64,000 nt of DNA from Gigantopelta aegis (taxonomy: Eukaryota; Mollusca; Gastropoda; Neomphalida; Peltospiridae): NCBI RefSeq assembly GCF_016097555.1, contig NC_054704.1, positions 2,218,961 through 2,282,960 of the forward strand, given 5' to 3'. Both the position numbers and the translations under genes were made by a program. Positions 38,201 through 47,789 of this stretch are shown here, one piece after another (position 1 is the first letter of the stretch; every line of letters starts with the position of its first letter). The notes beneath the pieces are model-generated. The model did no database searches. It had not been told where the DNA came from and worked only from the letters and a program-made list of their open reading frames with translations.

Positions 38201-41200
38201 TAATATAGTTAAAATTCATATAAAAACATGTTATAAGTTTTACATCCATAACAACTGAAGACAAAATGCTAGAACAGCCAAGGTATGCAGCTTGACTTGC
38301 ATTGTCTCTGAAGTAAACAAATGAATAATGTACAAAGAGAATAAAGGTAGCACTACACCTGCTTTACAGGCTTTCTGCCAGAGGGTAAAACAGGTATGGC
38401 GCCATACACAAAATGTTTTGCAGATTATTATTTTTAACTTAACCTTTTGACAAAATTAATTTCTCTTATCATTACTGTATGATTTTCTTAACCCTAACCC
38501 TAAACGTAACCCATTTACTTTCTTGGGGAGGCCCCCTATACCCCTGTTGACTGGTTGCATTCCATTCCATAGCACCATACACAAACACTGCTTTAGTATA
38601 TAAACTAGTCTGGGGGTGGCAATCCTCTTTGTGGCCATGCAAGAGGGACGAATAGACTTTGTAAACAAAGCACGAACACGTGTGCGTTTAATTTGGATAT
38701 TATGAATGCTACAGTAGTAGGTTACTAATAAAATAAATCCTGAAAGAAAATAAATCTGTGACCAAAAAACAAACAAAACATTTTACCAAAATATACAGTG
38801 TATCATATTACAAAGCACAAAAACTTACTTATTGTTTATTTCAGTAATATTTGAGCGGTTATGTCATCATGTAAGTCTTGGTGTCACTTTAGATCTGATT
38901 TGTTCTTATTTCATGCAAATCGCTTAAACTTAAAAACAATACTGACAACGATATTAAAATCGATGGTTGCCCAACAGACGACCTTTTTGAAATGCTTAGT
39001 CACCCTTAGCTGCTAAAGGTCACCATGTGCGATCGAGTGACTGCTAATTTTCAACCCTTGTATTCAGTTCAGATAGTGAATGCAACTATGGTACAGATCG
39101 CTGTTCGGTGCACCGAATATTAGAGTATATCATTACACCCCTACATGGCAGGCATGACAAACTACCCTAGCTATTTTCTGCATTTAGTCCAGTATCTGAT
39201 GAAGGAATATAACAATTAAAGGAAAATAAATTTGTAAACTTGTTAACGAGAATTCTGGCAATACAATTATGGTTTTAAATTGATTAATACATATAAAAAA
39301 ACAAAGAGACTTTAAACGGCTGCACTTTCCTCCTGTGAAAATGTGAACATGTTTTAGTGTGCCTTAAAAATAACGTGATAATGAGCTAGTCAGTAGACCC
39401 ACCCATAATTAATTGGTTTTTACTTTAAATAAATAATTAAATACTTTTTTTTCCTTTCTGCAAATCCTTTTCACTTTTGTATTCATGGATATGAATACAT
39501 ATTCGTATTCGTCACGTTATATTGGTGATATGTATCGTATTCGCCACCTCATATTGGTGATATGTATGGTATTCGCCACCTCATATTGGTGATATGTATC
39601 GTATTCGCCACCTCATATTGGTGATATGTATCGTTTTTGACGCCTCATATTGGTGATATGTATCGTATTGGCCACCTCACATTGGTGATATGTATCGTAT
39701 TCGCCACCTCGCATTGGTGATATGTATCGTATTGTCACCTCGTATTGGTGATATGTATCGTATTCGGCCACCTCGCATTGGTGATATGTATCGTATTGGC
39801 CACCTCGTATTGGTGATATGTATCGTATTGGCCACCTCGCATTGGTGATATGTATCGTATTGGCCACCTCGCATTGGTGATATGTATCGTATTGGCCACC
39901 TCGCATTGGTGATATGTATCGTATTGGCCACCTCGCATTGGTGATATGTATCGTATTGTCACCTCGCATTGGTGATATGTATCGTATTGGCCACCTCGTA
40001 TTGGTGATATGTATCGTATTTGCCACCTCGTATTGGTGATATGTATCGTATTGGCCACCTCATATTGGTGATATATATCATATTTGGCCACCTCGTATTG
40101 GTGATATTTTGACCATGTGTTGACATATTTTTTCTCTATTGCAGGGTGTTGACCGATATTCCGAAGGCGACCGGACCGTCCCCAGTGAAACCTTCATCCC
40201 CGCTTCCAACTCCCAAGGTCAAGCCGCTGATTATCAAAAAGAAGATGCTGGTTTCCTCCATACTACGGCGACAGGCCGTTTCCAAGGAGATGGCCGCAAG
40301 TGTGGAAAGAGTGTGTTCCCCAAGTGGCATCGGTTCTCCAAACAATGTGTTGCCTAGCAACGGTTCCCAGGTTGGGTTGCTGACAACCGTGGCTGAGCCC
40401 GTGTCTGTGCGTTGTTCGGAGAGTGTGACGCCTGTGGTGAAGACGGAGCAGGTTGTGGAACCTCTCATCATCAGACTGGACCCCGCACCCGATGACAGTC
40501 CCTCTTCCGCGAAGAGGGCGCGCATAGCACTCACCCAGAAACAGGCTCAGGCCAGGACTCTCGCCCAAATCAAAGCTCAAACAGAGGCTGCACGGATGCA
40601 GAAATCTCAGCCCTCTAACAATGTTATTCCTGTGTGCAGCATATCTCCGGTGGTTCAGTCGATAGTCGTGACGACAGCGGCTCCTCAGGTTGTGCAGTAC
40701 AGCAGTGTTGGTGGCAAGGCTGTGACGGCCCCCGTGACCGTGGTTAGTGTCACGTCACCACTCAGAATGCAACAGTGTCACACGAGAACTCTCGCGCAGA
40801 TCAAGGCTCAGACACAAGCTGCTAAAGGTCACCCGTCTGTTACAGTCGTACACCCGACTCCTGTCCGAGCAGTGCTACAGAACGCGTCGGTCCGCAGCCT
40901 GCTAACGGGGGCCAGTCCTTCCATCAAGATGCCCATGCAGGCGCAGACGAGAACTTTGGCTCAAATCAAGGCTCAGACAAGGGCACGAGCTCAGCGCGGG
41001 ACAGCAGTCAGTCAACAAGAGACGGAACTGAGTGGTAGTCCGTCACCTTCCATGAAAAACCATCCAAACATTCTGCTGACTGGCGGTCAGTCTCGCATAC
41101 AGCCTGGGGTGAAGAGTCCCGCGTTGACCAGTCCTGCCAAGTCCGACGTGTCCAAGAATAACAATGGTATCAACTTACAGCGCTCCTTGGCAATATGTCA

Positions 41201-42389
41201 GCAGGAACTGGAGAAGAGTTTAAGCAAGGGAAGTAACCCTGTTTCTCCGGTTTCTCAACAGAATCAACCATGTGCGTCTAAGTTGTTATTTTCTCAAGAC
41301 ATGGGTACAACTACATCGCCGCAGAGTGACCAATCAGTGACGCTCGACTCGAGTAGGTCTTCTACTCCTATACTATCAGGAATCGTTCCCTCGGCCTCAT
41401 CACCCATGTTGGGGCAGATTGTGACTCTCTCCTCGAAAGGTCTGCCCATCATCTCGGAGTGCCCTACCACTCCTACCAAGCAAATCATATTCGTCACGGC
41501 CAATAACGTGCTTAATCAGAACACAGTGTTGTTTGTTAGTGAACCTCAGCCAGTGAGATCTGTGTCCAATTCCGTGAACAAGATGACAACCATTGCGGCC
41601 CCGATTCCTACAAAAGTGCTTACAATTCCCGCAGTTTCTGCCTCGTGCACTAATTCTCAAGGTGTCAGGAGGATAACTCATGAAAACCTTCGTGCAATGC
41701 TGGCCAAGTCTCCGCCACGGGCGTCTAGCGCCCCGCCAAACAACATCGGTCAGGCTAACCTCGTGACTATTGTCAGACCGGCCAGTGTGGGGGACAACTC
41801 CCACGAATCACAGCAGAACAATCCTGTGAACAACCATGGCGAAATCGTCCTCAATCTCAATTCCGAAGAGATCAATTTTTTATCGAACATTGGCACTGCT
41901 ACTCGAGTAAACCCTGACCGGTCTCCTCACCACGTTATTCGACTGTCTGCCGCCCCCCAGTCTGCTGTGTCTGGCAACATCAACGTCCAGAGCTTGTCTC
42001 TTGCCAACAGCCAGAACAGCAGCAGTAGCAGTGTCATGTCCCTCCCTGTAACAGCAGCGGCAGGACAGGTTGTGTCGGGGGTAGAGACCAGAGTGGCCAG
42101 CTTACTCACTAATCCTGTTTCTGTGCTGCCCACGTCTTTGGGCTCAAACATTCAACGGGTATCGGGTTCCTCCAGTGTTGCCACGGTGATTTTGCAACCT
42201 ACCATGGGGACGGCGTTGGGTTCGACAGTGACGTCAGTGCCTGTAGTGGACAGCGCGCCCAGTGTGGGCCAGACAGCGTGCGCCTGTAGTCTGAAGGCAC
42301 TCGTCATGTGTAAGAAATGTGGTGCTTTCTGTCACGACGACTGCATCGGGCCGTCGCGACTCTGCGTCACCTGCCTGATCACCACCTGA
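20125..42389 (+). CDS. ASXL: ASXL (Additional sex combs-like) gene, 3' part, eight exons
   Basis: Spliced gene with exons 20125-20213, 20638-20858, 24966-25076, 27050-27159, 34778-34851, 35386-35462, 37536-37567 and 40145-42389. All introns are GT-AG and every junction phase agrees. The readable protein is about 985 residues. Residues about 104-140 match the family segment before the DEUBAD ('[10 protein letters not shown]'). Residues 141-238 form the DEUBAD/ASXH domain, including 'ALNNEFF' with the NEF motif and '[13 protein letters not shown]'. A low-complexity Ser/Thr/Gln/Val-rich middle carries three copies of [10 protein letters not shown] (375, 452, 507). The C-terminal PHD finger (950-981) ends in CHDDCIGPS. 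Family knowledge: ASXL proteins bind the deubiquitinase BAP1 (Drosophila Calypso) through the DEUBAD and stimulate removal of ubiquitin from H2A in the nucleus (PR-DUB). The N-terminal HARE-HTH domain is not found in the window, so the 5' exons probably lie upstream. The identification is very secure; the first exon listed is the weakest part. Confidence 0.95.
20638..20858 (+). CDS. ASXL: ASXL exon B
   Basis: Acceptor TTCTAG before 20638, donor GTATGA at 20859; phase 1 in, phase 0 out. It encodes 73 whole codons, including '[19 protein letters not shown]' and a Ser/Thr/Ala-rich stretch ending '[11 protein letters not shown]'. No named domain is recognised. Codon-like composition and GC content are clearly above the flanking intron. 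Confidence 0.85.
21190..22240 (-). pseudogene. Tc1/mariner transposase remnant
   Basis: Minus-strand fragments in N-to-C order give '[19 protein letters not shown]' (paired-like HTH), '[18 protein letters not shown]', '[18 protein letters not shown]' and '[18 protein letters not shown]' with 'MPRRC'. These are in the order of Tc1-type transposases (DD34E). Frames shift between fragments. The first catalytic Asp, expected in F-S-D-E-S, is replaced (FSGKS). I could not define its inverted repeats. It lies in ASXL intron B. Confidence 0.9.
22440..23520. other. ASXL intron B, unclassified part
   Basis: Between the Tc1 remnant and the 80-bp array. There is no ORF and no terminal repeats that I could pair. 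Confidence 0.6.
23523..24162. repeat. 80-bp minisatellite, 8 copies (ASXL intron B)
   Basis: Unit contains GAGAACTCTGTGCTCAACCA and CTACAGGTGCATGCATTACT, with period 80 and light sequence variation (one unit two bases short). Confidence 0.95.
24645..24908 (+). mobile_element. tRNA-derived SINE in ASXL intron B, diverged
   Basis: CTGGTAAAGCACTCGGCTGA head, B-box-like region, ATATAAAAGATCCCTTGCT core and the GTCATTAAACAAACCAAACT tail. It is older than the other copies, with a missing stretch in the middle. It ends about 55 bases before exon C. Confidence 0.88.
24966..25076 (+). CDS. ASXL: ASXL exon C
   Basis: Exactly 37 codons, phase 0 at both ends, after a GACAG acceptor and before a GTTGGA donor. 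It encodes '[18 protein letters not shown]' followed by '[11 protein letters not shown]'. The latter closely resembles the ASXL family segment just before the DEUBAD ('PGSILVNTNLR' in the vertebrate protein, recalled from family knowledge). Confidence 0.95.
25247..25591. mobile_element. hAT-like MITE next to the 65-bp array
   Basis: Left CAGGGCTTGAACTTAA and right (minus strand) CTGGGCTCAAACGTAA are inverted ends. The subterminal part repeats ATTGCCGT/ACGGCAAT motifs. A related truncated copy is at 52155. The 65-bp array begins at its right end. Confidence 0.65.
25592..26960. repeat. 65-bp minisatellite, about 21 copies (ASXL intron C)
   Basis: Unit contains CATTGTGTGTCTAGATGATA and CAGGTGGTTAGTACAGCTTG, period 65, with only a few variable sites (GATAG/GACAG, CAGCTT/CAGTTT). 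It starts at a hAT-like MITE end and stops about 90 bases before exon D. Confidence 0.97.
27050..27159 (+). CDS. ASXL: ASXL exon D, first half of DEUBAD
   Basis: Acceptor ATTTTTCAG, donor GTATCT at 27160, phase 0 in and 2 out. It encodes '[13 protein letters not shown]' then '[14 protein letters not shown]', the opening helices of the ASXL DEUBAD. The exon sits between a 65-bp array that ends about 90 bases upstream and an 80-bp array that starts about 310 bases downstream. Confidence 0.95.
27395..27470 (+). mobile_element. SINE tail fragment at the edge of the 80-bp array
   Basis: ACCATATGTCTGATGCCATA followed by ATAACCGTAATTAAAATGTG and a CCTTCCTTCC end matches the tail type of the 50082 SINE. 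The 80-bp array starts at the very next bases. Confidence 0.8.
27471..34592. repeat. 80-bp satellite-like array, about 89 near-identical copies (ASXL intron D)
   Basis: Unit contains TTGTTAATGACAACATATTC, ACTATGGACATACACTGTAG and GTATAGGAACTGAGGTTGTT. I see only the first unit variant (TAGATATAGG), one four-base deletion near 30900, one inserted G near 31931 and a final variant (GAGATTG). It begins at a SINE tail. Confidence 0.98.
34778..34851 (+). CDS. ASXL: ASXL exon E, NEF motif of DEUBAD
   Basis: Acceptor TTTTCCAG, donor GTATTA at 34852, phase 2 in and 1 out. It encodes '[18 protein letters not shown]' then 'RDRLADG'. NNEFF is the NEF signature known in ASX DEUBAD domains to contact the BAP1 C-terminal region. 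The upstream intron is 7.6 kb and is almost all one 80-bp array. Confidence 0.95.
35386..35462 (+). CDS. ASXL: ASXL exon F, end of DEUBAD
   Basis: Acceptor GTTGTAG, donor GTATTC at 35463, phase 1 in and 0 out. It encodes '[18 protein letters not shown]' and 'NKLDPWK', the charged helix that follows ...RLADG in ASXL proteins. A SINE was inserted about 40 bases after the donor. Confidence 0.95.
35502..35807 (+). mobile_element. tRNA-derived SINE in ASXL intron F
   Basis: Starts GGGGGCGCTGGAGACGTAGC and ends with the TGTTGTTAAACAAAACAAAT tail type. A 15-base target duplication TTTCATTCTTGRAGA (one mismatch) lies at 35487-35501 and 35808-35822. It sits just after the donor of exon F. Confidence 0.92.
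36455..36948. repeat. Dispersed repeat with 5' hairpin, copy 1 (ASXL intron F)
   Basis: Shares about 490 bases with 54351-54824 in the same orientation. The left part is an imperfect inverted repeat: ACAGAACTTCACATACAT ... CTTCCTATTTATTGCAC against GTAATAAACAGGAAGTG ... CTGTGAAATTCTGT. It ends CTATAGTAAGATTGAATAGG. Confidence 0.8.
37536..37567 (+). CDS. ASXL: ASXL micro-exon G
   Basis: A 32-base exon after TTTGTTTCAG and before GTAAGC, phase 0 in and 2 out. It encodes '[10 protein letters not shown]', the counterpart of the vertebrate ASXL segment '(K)EKFFEDYYGQ' that closes the DEUBAD. It is too short for ORF searching and was found from phase and family similarity. Confidence 0.9.
37973..39058. 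mobile_element. hAT-like non-autonomous element with nested MITE
   Basis: Left end CAGGGTTGAAAATTA, right end TAATTTTCAACCCT. The direct repeat TGTATTC lies at 37966-37972 and 39059-39065. The interior has ACTGGCCCTTCTCAAATTC near the left end. No transposase frame. It is in the last ASXL intron. Confidence 0.75.
38367..38587. mobile_element. hAT-like MITE, copy 2
   Basis: Same body as the 1281 copy in the same orientation, starting CAGGCTTTCTGCCAGAGGG. An exact 8-base duplication CTGCTTTA flanks it (38359-38366 and 38588-38595), as expected for hAT. The right inverted end is truncated. It lies inside the larger 37973-39058 element. Confidence 0.8.
39484..40108. repeat. 32-bp minisatellite, about 19 copies (last ASXL intron)
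   Basis: Unit ATTGGTGATATGTATCGTAT plus TGGCCACCTCGC. It ends about 36 bases before the acceptor of the terminal exon. Minus-strand frames of up to 137 codons across it are artefacts. Confidence 0.96.
40145..42389 (+). CDS. ASXL: ASXL terminal exon H: disordered middle and PHD finger
   Basis: One long exon of 747 codons plus a split codon, opened by the acceptor TTGCAG (40139-40144) and ended by TGA at 42387-42389. It has a basic patch '[10 protein letters not shown]' and three [10 protein letters not shown] motifs at 40554, 40785 and 40950. Family knowledge: vertebrate ASXL1 has one comparable 'ARTLADIKA' motif. The last 32 codons before the tail form the cysteine-rich PHD, with Cys/His order CxC, CxxC, CH, C, CxxC. 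Two local antisense frames are shadows. The family PHD normally ends the protein, as here. Confidence 0.97.
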
Positions 42390-42510
42390 CGAGGATCTCC
42401 TTGTTTATTATTATTATATTCTGTGTGTAATTTTATTTAAGATAATGATTGTGCTGTTTATTTTCTTCTTCCCGTGGATTAATAAAGCAAAATATGTCAT
42501 TATTTCAACA
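42390..42510 (+). promoter_or_regulatory. ASXL: ASXL 3' UTR with polyadenylation signal
   Basis: AATAAA at 42481-42486 lies 92 bases after the stop codon and is followed by a TG/T-rich stretch. It is the first canonical signal after the ORF, so the 3' UTR is probably short. From about 42.57 kb the sequence turns into dispersed repeat. Confidence 0.7.
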
Positions 42511-42564
42511 TGGTTGTCACACTCTTATCATTGCTGTGTGGTTAACAAACTATTATTATTAGTC

Positions 42565-43440
42565 CGCTACCGGTCCATCCGGAGGGGACTATATGTTTTG
42601 TCTCCATCCTGTTGTCAGTTTGCCTGTCCGTCTGTCCCACATATAGTTTTTCTGAGAGAAAAAAATTCACAATGCCATAAGATTTTGAGCTGATATTTTG
42701 TGTATAGCTGTATTATGTACGGTTACAGATGAGGTTTAACTTTCGTGGTAATTTACCCATTTTTATACGCCCATCTATGATGGGTCGTGTTATGGCATGG
42801 TGTTGTCCGTCCGGGCATCTGTGTGTAAACGTTTTCTTGTCCGGACCATATATTGCATACATATGCATACAGGACCTTCAAACCTCACATGTAAGAACAA
42901 CTTAGGATGGTGGTTGGTCCAAAACAAATTGTTCATCCACCCCATTACAAAAAATTCACATGCTTAGACTTGAATCATACCCAAAACCTATTAATTAATA
43001 TAGATGTGGGTTTCCATCAAACTCGTGATTGGCGTATCATGTACCTCAACGGTACTCTTTGTTGACAGAGCTATTGCCATTGAACTTGGGAGATACAAAA
43101 AAAAAAATTTCAGACTTCTTTTGCAATACCTCAAGCTATATAGAGCTGGAATTCTGTGTATTGCTTTATCGTGTTCTATTACAAATCATGTTTGACTTAC
43201 CCATTTTGATTTACCCATTTTTGACGAGAGTTATGGCATTTGAACTTGCGAAGTATGTAAATTTGTTTTCTAAACTTTTTTTTTTGCAATGCCCGCAGAT
43301 ATAGAGAGGGAATTTTATATAAATCTTTATCATGAAGTGTTAAGACGAACTTGTGTGGCAATTTACCAATTTTTAACAGAGTTATGGCCCTTGAACTTAG
43401 GAAGTAAGGGAATGGTAGGGGACATATTTTGCTCCAGGAG
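42565..43440. repeat. Molluscan-type dispersed repeat downstream of ASXL
   Basis: It has GTCCGTCTGTCCCACATATA, TACGCCCATCTATGATGGGT and TGTCCGTCCGGGCATCTGTG. There are three to four degenerate copies of a CATTTTTGACAGAGTTATGGCATTTGAACT-like segment (near 43060, 43205, 43365; shorter exact words vary). No ORF. I recognise the style from molluscan repeats but cannot name a family. Confidence 0.55.
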
Positions 43441-44059
43441 TACTCCGAATGCTTTTTTTTCTTCTTTTTTTTAATTATGATTATTATAATTATAATATCA
43501 TTATTTTTGTTTAAAATAATTATAGTATTGAAGTCCAGTGTTTTATCTTGTTCTTGTGTTATAATAAGAAAATACATTTACTTTATTGGCAGTGCAAAAC
43601 AGTATTTTAATTTTCTATAGTAAATCATGGCAGTAGCTAGCCTAAATTAGCTGAGTGTGGGTGGCGCGGCGTTAGTAACAAAACTGAGAATGGGCGCATA
43701 GTAAGAAGTAGGGTCACTTCCAGCTGGTTCAAAGGAGAACTTGTAAACTAAAACCAATCCCCAAGAAACTTCACTCGCCAGTCTAGACCGAACCCCTTCA
43801 CAATTTCCCTTAAGGTGTCTGATAAACATAGGCCCGAATTTACGAAGCCTGTTTTTCTCTTACACGCGTGTAAACTTATTAAACGCGTGCGTTTAACGAA
43901 AAACGGTATTTTGATAACAAAATGCTAAACGCGCGTTTTTCATTCCTAGACGTGTGTTTAAACGACTGATCAAATAACAATGGGATTTGCTAAACACGGG
44001 TAATGGGTTGTTTTTCGTGCGTTTAATCGTTACTACAGAAATGTTTGTTGCACACAGTA

Positions 44060-46113
44060 ATGGACATCGTCGCTTTATTTCAAATTGCTCGGCAAGAGGC
44101 TGATGAAATGCAAGAAAGAAGACGGTTACGTATATTTAGGGACCGATTTAACCCACTTGAGGAATACTCGGATGAGGATTTTATCGGTAGATTTAGACTT
44201 GGTAAAGATACTTTTGTGCATCTAATGGAAGCCATCCGTTTGGATATAACCCACCTCACAAGGAGAAGCAGCGCATTGACACCAGCATTGCAGTTGGCCA
44301 TCACAGTTCGGTTCTATTCATGTGGTTCATTCCAGAAAGCAGTCGGCGATACACTTAGCATTTCTCAATCAGCTTGCTGTCAGGCAATTCATCGTGTAAC
44401 TGACGCCATTTGTAGTGTGAAACATAATTTTGTGTATTTTCCCTACAACGTTCAAGCAAGAACAGCTGTTATGCAGGGATTTTTTGACGTAGCGCAAATG
44501 CCGGGAATTATTGGAGCTATCGATGGCACTCATGTTCCGATTATCAACCCTGGTGGAGATGATGCTGCACGATTTATTAACAGGAAAGGTTGGTATAGCC
44601 TAAACTGTCAGCTTGTCTGTGATTCCAACCTGCTTTTCACTAACGTTGTTAGTCGATGGTACGGGTCAGCCCACGATTCTCGGATTTTTGAAAATTTCAT
44701 GCTACGTCAACAATATAGAGATAGGACCATTAGGGGGATCCTGGTGGGCGATCCAGCATACACATGCACGTCATTTCTTCTTACGCCAATCAGGAATGTC
44801 CATACTGAAGCGGAAAGACGTTATAACGTTGCCCAACGTAGGACAAGGTTGGTGATCGAAAGGGCATTTGGAATATGTAAACGACGCTTTCCGTGTGTTG
44901 CATTTGGCAATTGACTTCGATGTTCGGTGAGTACAATAAAATTACCTTTTAAAGTAACCATTACTTAATCTATGCTTTAGGGGCCGAATCTAGCTCAGTC
45001 GGTTGAGATTCTTCGGTCGAAGGATCGATCCCGCTCGGTGGACCCAATTCTCCGATCCTTTCCCCATTCCAACCAGTGCCCAAGACTGGTATACAAAAAA
45101 TCGTGGTATGTACTGTCCTGAATGTGGGAAAGTGCATATAAAAGATCCCTTGCTACTAACAGAAAACTGTAGCGGGTTTCCTCTGACTGCGTGAGAAAAT
45201 AAACAAATGTTTGACGACCAATAGCCGATGATTAATAAATCAATGTGCTCTAGTAGCGTCGTTAAACAAAACAAACTGTAACTTTAATTTATGCTTTGAA
45301 CAGACATAGCGTGCTTCATTTTTATAAATACAAAAAATAAATTACACAAATGTTTACTGATGATTTAAATCAGTATACATGAAGGTCTTCGCCCCTTTTC
45401 TATGCTTTATACGAATACTTATATGTCAACATTATTGTTAACGACCCATAATCAATGGAAAGTTCATTGTTGGTATGGTAAGTGTTTTGGGGCGGAAGAT
45501 CCCATTATACCATTATATTATCTAGACCGATAAATGATATACATAAAAATTGGGTTTTTTTTTGTTGTTTTTAAAAAAAAAAAAAAAAAAATTGAAATTG
45601 AATTGATTGAATTGAATTACTATCAAAGATTTTTCAAACGCATTTAAAATACAACGAATTAATCAAAATGAAAATAAAAACACACGGTCATGTTTTTCGA
45701 ATAAAATATATACATGTATAAAAGTATATTTCTTTAAATTGCTGTATTCCAAATGAGCGCTGCTTTTTTAAAAATGGGGGTAGGGGTATGCAATTTAGTA
45801 TCTTATATGAAAAGTAAAGTGACATAATATTACACATTTTGGGTTAATGAAGGTTACTCCCTTCATTTTAAAAAATCAGAACTGGAGTGTTACCATTACA
45901 TTAATTCCTTCGATATCAAATAAGAGCAATGTTAAATTTGTAACTTTTCAGCTACAGCACAACATGGCTATTATGGTAGCTACAGTCTGCCTCCATAACC
46001 TTGCCAGGGAGCATAATGATCCGCTGCCTGGAGACGATGGTTCAGCTGATGAAGATGGACAACCTCAACATGTAGCCAATGAAGAGGAGATGTATTCAGG
46101 CAACGATACATAA
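44060..46113 (+). CDS. Harbinger transposase (HARBI1-like, DDE_Tnp_4), probably frameshifted
   Basis: Main exon from ATG 44060 to about 44930, and last exon 45952-46113 after a TTTTCAG acceptor. The catalytic triad is visible: D155 in 'GAIDGTHVPI', D231 in 'VGDPAYTC' and E267 in 'LVIERAFG', a spacing normal for PIF/Harbinger. The N-terminal part has the usual 'DDFIGRFRL'-type helix segment and an HTH-like 'SISQSACCQAIHRV'. The frame stops at 44911-44913. The expected continuation 'LHLAIDFDV' is present one base out of frame from about 44894, so there seems to be a one-base insertion. The last exon begins 'LQHNMAIMVATVCLHNLA', the conserved C-terminal helix. The splice phase between the two parts is not clean. 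The intron holds the nested SINE. Confidence 0.85.
44979..45283 (+). mobile_element. tRNA-derived SINE inside the Harbinger element
   Basis: The head TAGCTCAGTCGGTTGAG is a pol III A-box and GGATCGATCCCG a B-box-like segment. The core contains ATATAAAAGATCCCTTGCT and the tail GTCGTTAAACAAAACAAAC. Target duplication TTAATYTATGCTTT at 44965-44978 and 45284-45297. It was inserted after the Harbinger element. Confidence 0.9.
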
Positions 46114-46172
46114 GACAAAATTTCATGTAAGCTTCAGTTACTTGATCAATTTATTATCCAGAAAATTACATG

Positions 46173-47428
46173 TCATAAATCGATGCATAGTTTTCTATAT
46201 TTTTCGTCATAGTATTTCTGCTTTGCCCGATATGCTTGTTTTTTGCATTTTGCAGCCTCCTGCTGTAAGGTTATTAGCTTCATTTTTGCTTCATGTTCTG
46301 CTTCATGTTCTGCTTGCAAGTAGGACATGGCTTCCTCCGCCCTCTTCATAACACCAGTTCGTCCCTCTGTGCCAGCCCTGTTACGAGTTGTCCGAAGATC
46401 GTTTGGTGCCACGTCTGAAATAACAAACACAGAGAAAGTCTGTTAACAAGTATGTTAATGGGCAATACACTCTAAAATTAAGAGATGGATCATTGTTATG
46501 TTAGCTTCCCATATGCACATTAAAGCATACCTGAACCCTCTGCTTGCAGTGTCTGATTGGGAACTGTGCCTAGGTATTTGGCCATCAAAGGAATCGCTTG
46601 ACTGGTTTATCGGCAATGGATCTTGAGAACTGTGGGATTCACTGAAAGAAGATTTGTAGTCATAATATATTATAATTTCTGTATAATTAAGAGTTGGTGA
46701 TGTATTTCCATTTTAACAACCAGTTCTATTTTACTAGTTTAGTATTGACAATGTTTAATACATGTGTATAATGTTGTGAAATAATTACACCTCCATACAT
46801 GTTATATATGTTATTAATGATGATGATTTTGGAATATTTAAAATTAATACCTGTTAATAATAAATGAATATATTGCAATTGGTTGGTTGGTTATTGAATT
46901 TTGACCAATTACATTTAGTAGTCACCTCGAGTTAGAACAGGATTGCGACTGGTCGCTTGGGATAGTCGGCTCTATATCCTCGGTTTCCAGTTGAGTGGTC
47001 TGCTTCCCGGTTGGGGTTGGTGTCTCATTTGCAGCTGACAGTGGTTGAAGCTCGCTATCATCATCCCAAGTGTTGAAGAACACCTTCAGATCTTTTTTAA
47101 TAATATTTAATATTATTGTTTCTTCGTCAACGTCGCCACAAACTTGTTCTCCACCCCATGTTTTCACTAGATCTACTTTCTTATCCCTGGCAATCTTTTT
47201 TGCTTTAATTTTCATTCGCCTCCACAACTCCTTATAGTCCTTTATACCGCACGACTTTCGATTAGGGAATGCCGCTGTCATTTCTGCACTAACCCATGCT
47301 GTGTTTTTTTCCATCATTATTGCTGCGTTGTTACTTTTGTCTTCAATTATATCAGAACGTTCTTTGATGGCTAGTATTATAGTCATTCTTTCATCCTCGG
47401 AAAAATTATCATTTCGTTTTTTGTCCAT
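46173..47428 (-). CDS. Harbinger partner protein, Myb/SANT-like, three exons
   Basis: Minus-strand exons 47428-46926, 46641-46531 and 46414-46173. Exon 1 starts MDKKRNDNFSEDER and carries a trihelix Myb/SANT-like domain ('FPNRKSCGIKDYKELWRRMK'), followed by an acidic and Ser/Thr-rich tail. Exon 3 is a charged coiled coil ('KRAEEAMSYLQAEHEAEHEA') ending KLCIDL. This is the typical second ORF of Harbinger elements, needed for nuclear import and DNA binding of the transposase. Exon 1 to 2 is in phase (donor AG|GTGAC, acceptor TTTCAG). Exon 2 to 3 is off by one base in my reading, from decay or a misjudged border. Confidence 0.75.
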
Positions 47429-47789
47429 GGCAATTTTCAATGTGTAGAACTACGAGGCATATAAAATAGACAACACAATTTGAACGTGCAACAACACCAT
47501 TTTTAAGGGCGGATCCAACAGCGTGTCCAGGGGTTCGGATCCCCAACCCTTTATCCCATAAATTTGTTTTCAGAATAGGAATATACTTCGGTGTATCGTA
47601 ATGGCATGTTTTTGCACCCCGCCCATCATTGGAAAGGCTTATACACGTTCAACGCCTGACATTCCATTTACTTTACATTTTGAAACTTACTATGGACACC
47701 CCCTTTCATAATGTATGGGTTTGTCGGTGATTATCTTAGTGTTGGAGTTTCGTTGATTTCACAGAATATTGCAGAGTTCACTTCTCATG

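Noticed and set aside
39613..40091. Antisense frames with '[19 protein letters not shown]' repeats
   Set aside because: Translation artefact of the 32-bp array. Frames overlap each other and share the same DNA.
40263..40580. Antisense frames inside the ASXL terminal exon
   Set aside because: Shadow of a long GC-richer exon. No homology or start context.
44990..45274. Functional tRNA gene at the SINE head (TAGCTCAGTCGGTTGAG)
   Set aside because: A-box similarity only. There is no cloverleaf, and the segment continues into the SINE core with a target duplication around the whole unit.
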